Shown: positions 32,692 through 33,633 of the stretch, piece by piece
Layout of the letters: every line of letters starts with the position of its first letter
Position numbering within the stretch: position 1 is the first letter of the stretch
From: a bacterium
Lineage (GTDB): Bacteria > Bacteroidota > Bacteroidia > Bacteroidales > Bacteroidaceae
DNA length: 33,633 nt
Direction of reading: 5' to 3'
Assembly: GCA_004559785.1 (NCBI GenBank)
Contig: SFXD01000015.1
Coordinates: 1-33,633 of the forward strand
Program-made: the position numbers and the translations under genes
The notes under the pieces: model-generated
Told to the model about the DNA's origin: nothing
Databases searched by the model: none
The model's input: the letters and a program-made list of their open reading frames with translations, nothing else

Positions 32692-33306
32692 TTACTCCTG
32701 CATTAGGCACTCTATCCTGCCAAGCAAATCCTCTGGCAGCGAAAGCCTATTGTCGGCAGCCCGTACAACGAGGCAAGACTTGAAATGGAGCCACTCCCTA
32801 CGGTACACCTCCCTCATTCTCGCATTTGAGGAGTCCCCCTCTGTAAAACTGTACGACATGTTGGCAAACCGGTCGCACAACTTGATGAACGGAGCGTATG
32901 GGGTCTCCCTTATACCTTTATAATACTTCTCCCCTGCCCTCTCCTCGCGGGTCCTGCCCTTGTCGTTGGTCAGGGCATACACTATCTCTGCCGCCATATA
33001 AGCCTGCCTGTCATCCATATATCTGGCAGCCAATTTCCTCACATCATTATATGTCAGGCGGGCATCCTCTATGCTATCGTGGAAGTATGCGCCAAACACC
33101 AATGGCAACACATCCTCCCTGTCCACCAGCACCGAATGGCAAAACTCCATTGCCGTGTCTGCCACCATGCAAAGATGGAAGCCATAAGGCAGGTTCTTGC
33201 CGTACGTCTGCCCCACGCTCTCGTGCAGCGAACATGCCTCCTCACGAATTGCCGAGACGGTTCCGCTCACTAGCTTCAACAAATCCAAGAAATCACCTCT
33301 TTCCAT
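32692..33306 (-). CDS. HD-domain phosphohydrolase, stand-alone (p)ppGpp-hydrolase-like (MESH1/SAH type)
   Basis: 204 residues from ATG 33306, with an alternative ATG at 33354 adding 16 residues but leaving only a few bases after the predicted transcription start. The HD motifs match the hydrolase half of long Rel: His44 (LPYGFHLCMVADTA), His76-Asp77 and Glu80-Asp81 (GAYFHDSIEDARL), IVYALTNDKGRT, and Asp145 in FIKLCDRFANMSYS (compare IKISDRLHNMRT in the rel gene of this window). There is no synthetase, TGS or ACT part. It probably hydrolyses an alarmone or related nucleotide in the cytoplasm. It is convergent with the GH43 gene and stands 190 bp from an IS end. Confidence 0.85.
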   Translation of the reverse strand: MERGDFLDLLKLVSGTVSAIREEACSLHESVGQTYGKNLPYGFHLCMVADTAMEFCHSVLVDREDVLPLVFGAYFHDSIEDARLTYNDVRKLAARYMDDRQAYMAAEIVYALTNDKGRTREERAGEKYYKGIRETPYAPFIKLCDRFANMSYSFTEGDSSNARMREVYRREWLHFKSCLVVRAADNRLSLPEDLLGRIECLMQE

Positions 33307-33367
33307 AACGATACCAACTATCTTTACTGTACGACATTCACTGTCAGCCGTCATACTATTTCATTCA

Positions 33368-33375
33368 CAAAGGTA
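33368..33375 (-). promoter_or_regulatory. -7 element for the HD hydrolase gene
   Basis: Minus-strand TACCTTTG matches TAnnTTTG. The -33 region is poor. Start would be near 33361, which favours the ATG at 33306 over 33354. Confidence 0.5.
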
Positions 33376-33494
33376 AGCAAAAAAGCGCAAGAAACGGAAA
33401 CCTCCCTCTACATTTTCTGCTCAAATTGCCATCCCAGACGCAATAATGTATCAAAACATCCAATTTGAATTAAGAAAATAAGGGGTATTTGTCT

Positions 33495-33633
33495 TGTACT
33501 GATATAGGTAGACACATTTTATAACAATTAAATGTGTATCACCAATGAGTAAAAAGTACAAAGATTACAGTGAGGAATTCAAGTCGTCAGTAATTTGTGA
33601 CTATTATTCCTCAGGCATGAGCAAGTACGCTTG
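33495..33633 (+). mobile_element. Left end of an IS3-family element (partial)
   Basis: A transposase frame begins at 33545 and leaves the window. The DNA before it starts TGTACTGATATAGG at 33495; TGTACTG is a common terminus in the IS150 branch of IS3, so 33495 is the likely left end. The right end and target duplication are outside the window. A near-perfect hairpin, ACACATTTTA/TTAAATGTGT (33512-33521, 33528-33537), lies between the tip and the start codon. Confidence 0.6.
33545..33633 (+). CDS. IS3-family transposase OrfA-like, N-terminal part
   Basis: ATG 33545 opens a frame of 29 codons to the edge. It reads MSKKYKDYSEEFKSSVICDY, then YSSGMSKYA. The YSxEFKxxVVxxY-SG pattern is typical of the HTH_Tnp_1-type N-terminus of IS3-family OrfA, which binds the element's ends. 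The rest, including any frameshift into a DDE domain, is outside the window. Confidence 0.7.
   Translation, partial: MSKKYKDYSEEFKSSVICDYYSSGMSKYA

Overview
The window looks like chromosome from a Bacteroidales bacterium, most likely Prevotellaceae. Supporting signs are Bacteroidetes-type promoters (TAnnTTTG, often with TTTG/TTG about 20 bp upstream), weak Shine-Dalgarno sites, families typical of the order (DUF3575, DUF5119/Mfa2-like, fimbrillin, DUF3822, DUF5683, OMP_b-brl receptor), and the gene order parA-parB-DUF5683-LysM transglycosylase-rel. Species cannot be named from sequence alone.

Layout. 1-3045 (-): a fimbria-type surface operon in the order DUF3575 outer-membrane protein, a DUF5119/Mfa2-like lipoprotein broken by a frameshift, and a fimbrillin-like lipoprotein cut by the window edge. 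3046-3502: gene-free spacer with two G-tracts. 3503-4846 (-): three-gene regulatory operon of a small membrane protein, an ECF sigma factor and a translationally coupled membrane protein, perhaps an anti-sigma factor. 5119-5191 (-): tRNA-Gly(UCC) with a near-ideal promoter. 5497-8948 (-): DUF389 membrane protein, MFS transporter and GT2 glycosyltransferase. 9078-10978 (-): surE-lpxB, overlapping by 4 bp. 11100-17122 (+): parA, parB, DUF5683, lytic transglycosylase and rel, a housekeeping block linking chromosome segregation, cell wall and stringent response. 17133-20227: a MerR-type regulator and alaS, diverging from interlocked promoters. 20312-21751 (-): RecD-like helicase. 21849-23771 (+): hypothetical pseudopilin-like protein, DUF3822 protein and rsmD, all overlapping. 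23772-24074: 23-bp tandem repeats. 24075-27119 (-): large outer-membrane receptor-like protein. 27312-32638 (+): aroB, alkaline phosphatase, and a secreted GH43-like enzyme fused to seven FG-GAP repeats. 32692-33306 (-): an HD hydrolase resembling a stand-alone (p)ppGpp hydrolase. 33495-end (+): left end of an IS3-family element.

Most of the window is core chromosome. The parts that look accessory or variable are the fimbrial cassette with its regulators, the polysaccharide-related secreted enzymes, and the IS edge. No CRISPR array, rRNA, prophage or obvious defence system is visible. The strongest leads are the broken fimbrial gene beside G-tracts and an ECF operon, the GH43/seven-repeat fusion, the stand-alone alarmone-hydrolase-like protein, and the interlocked merR/alaS promoters.
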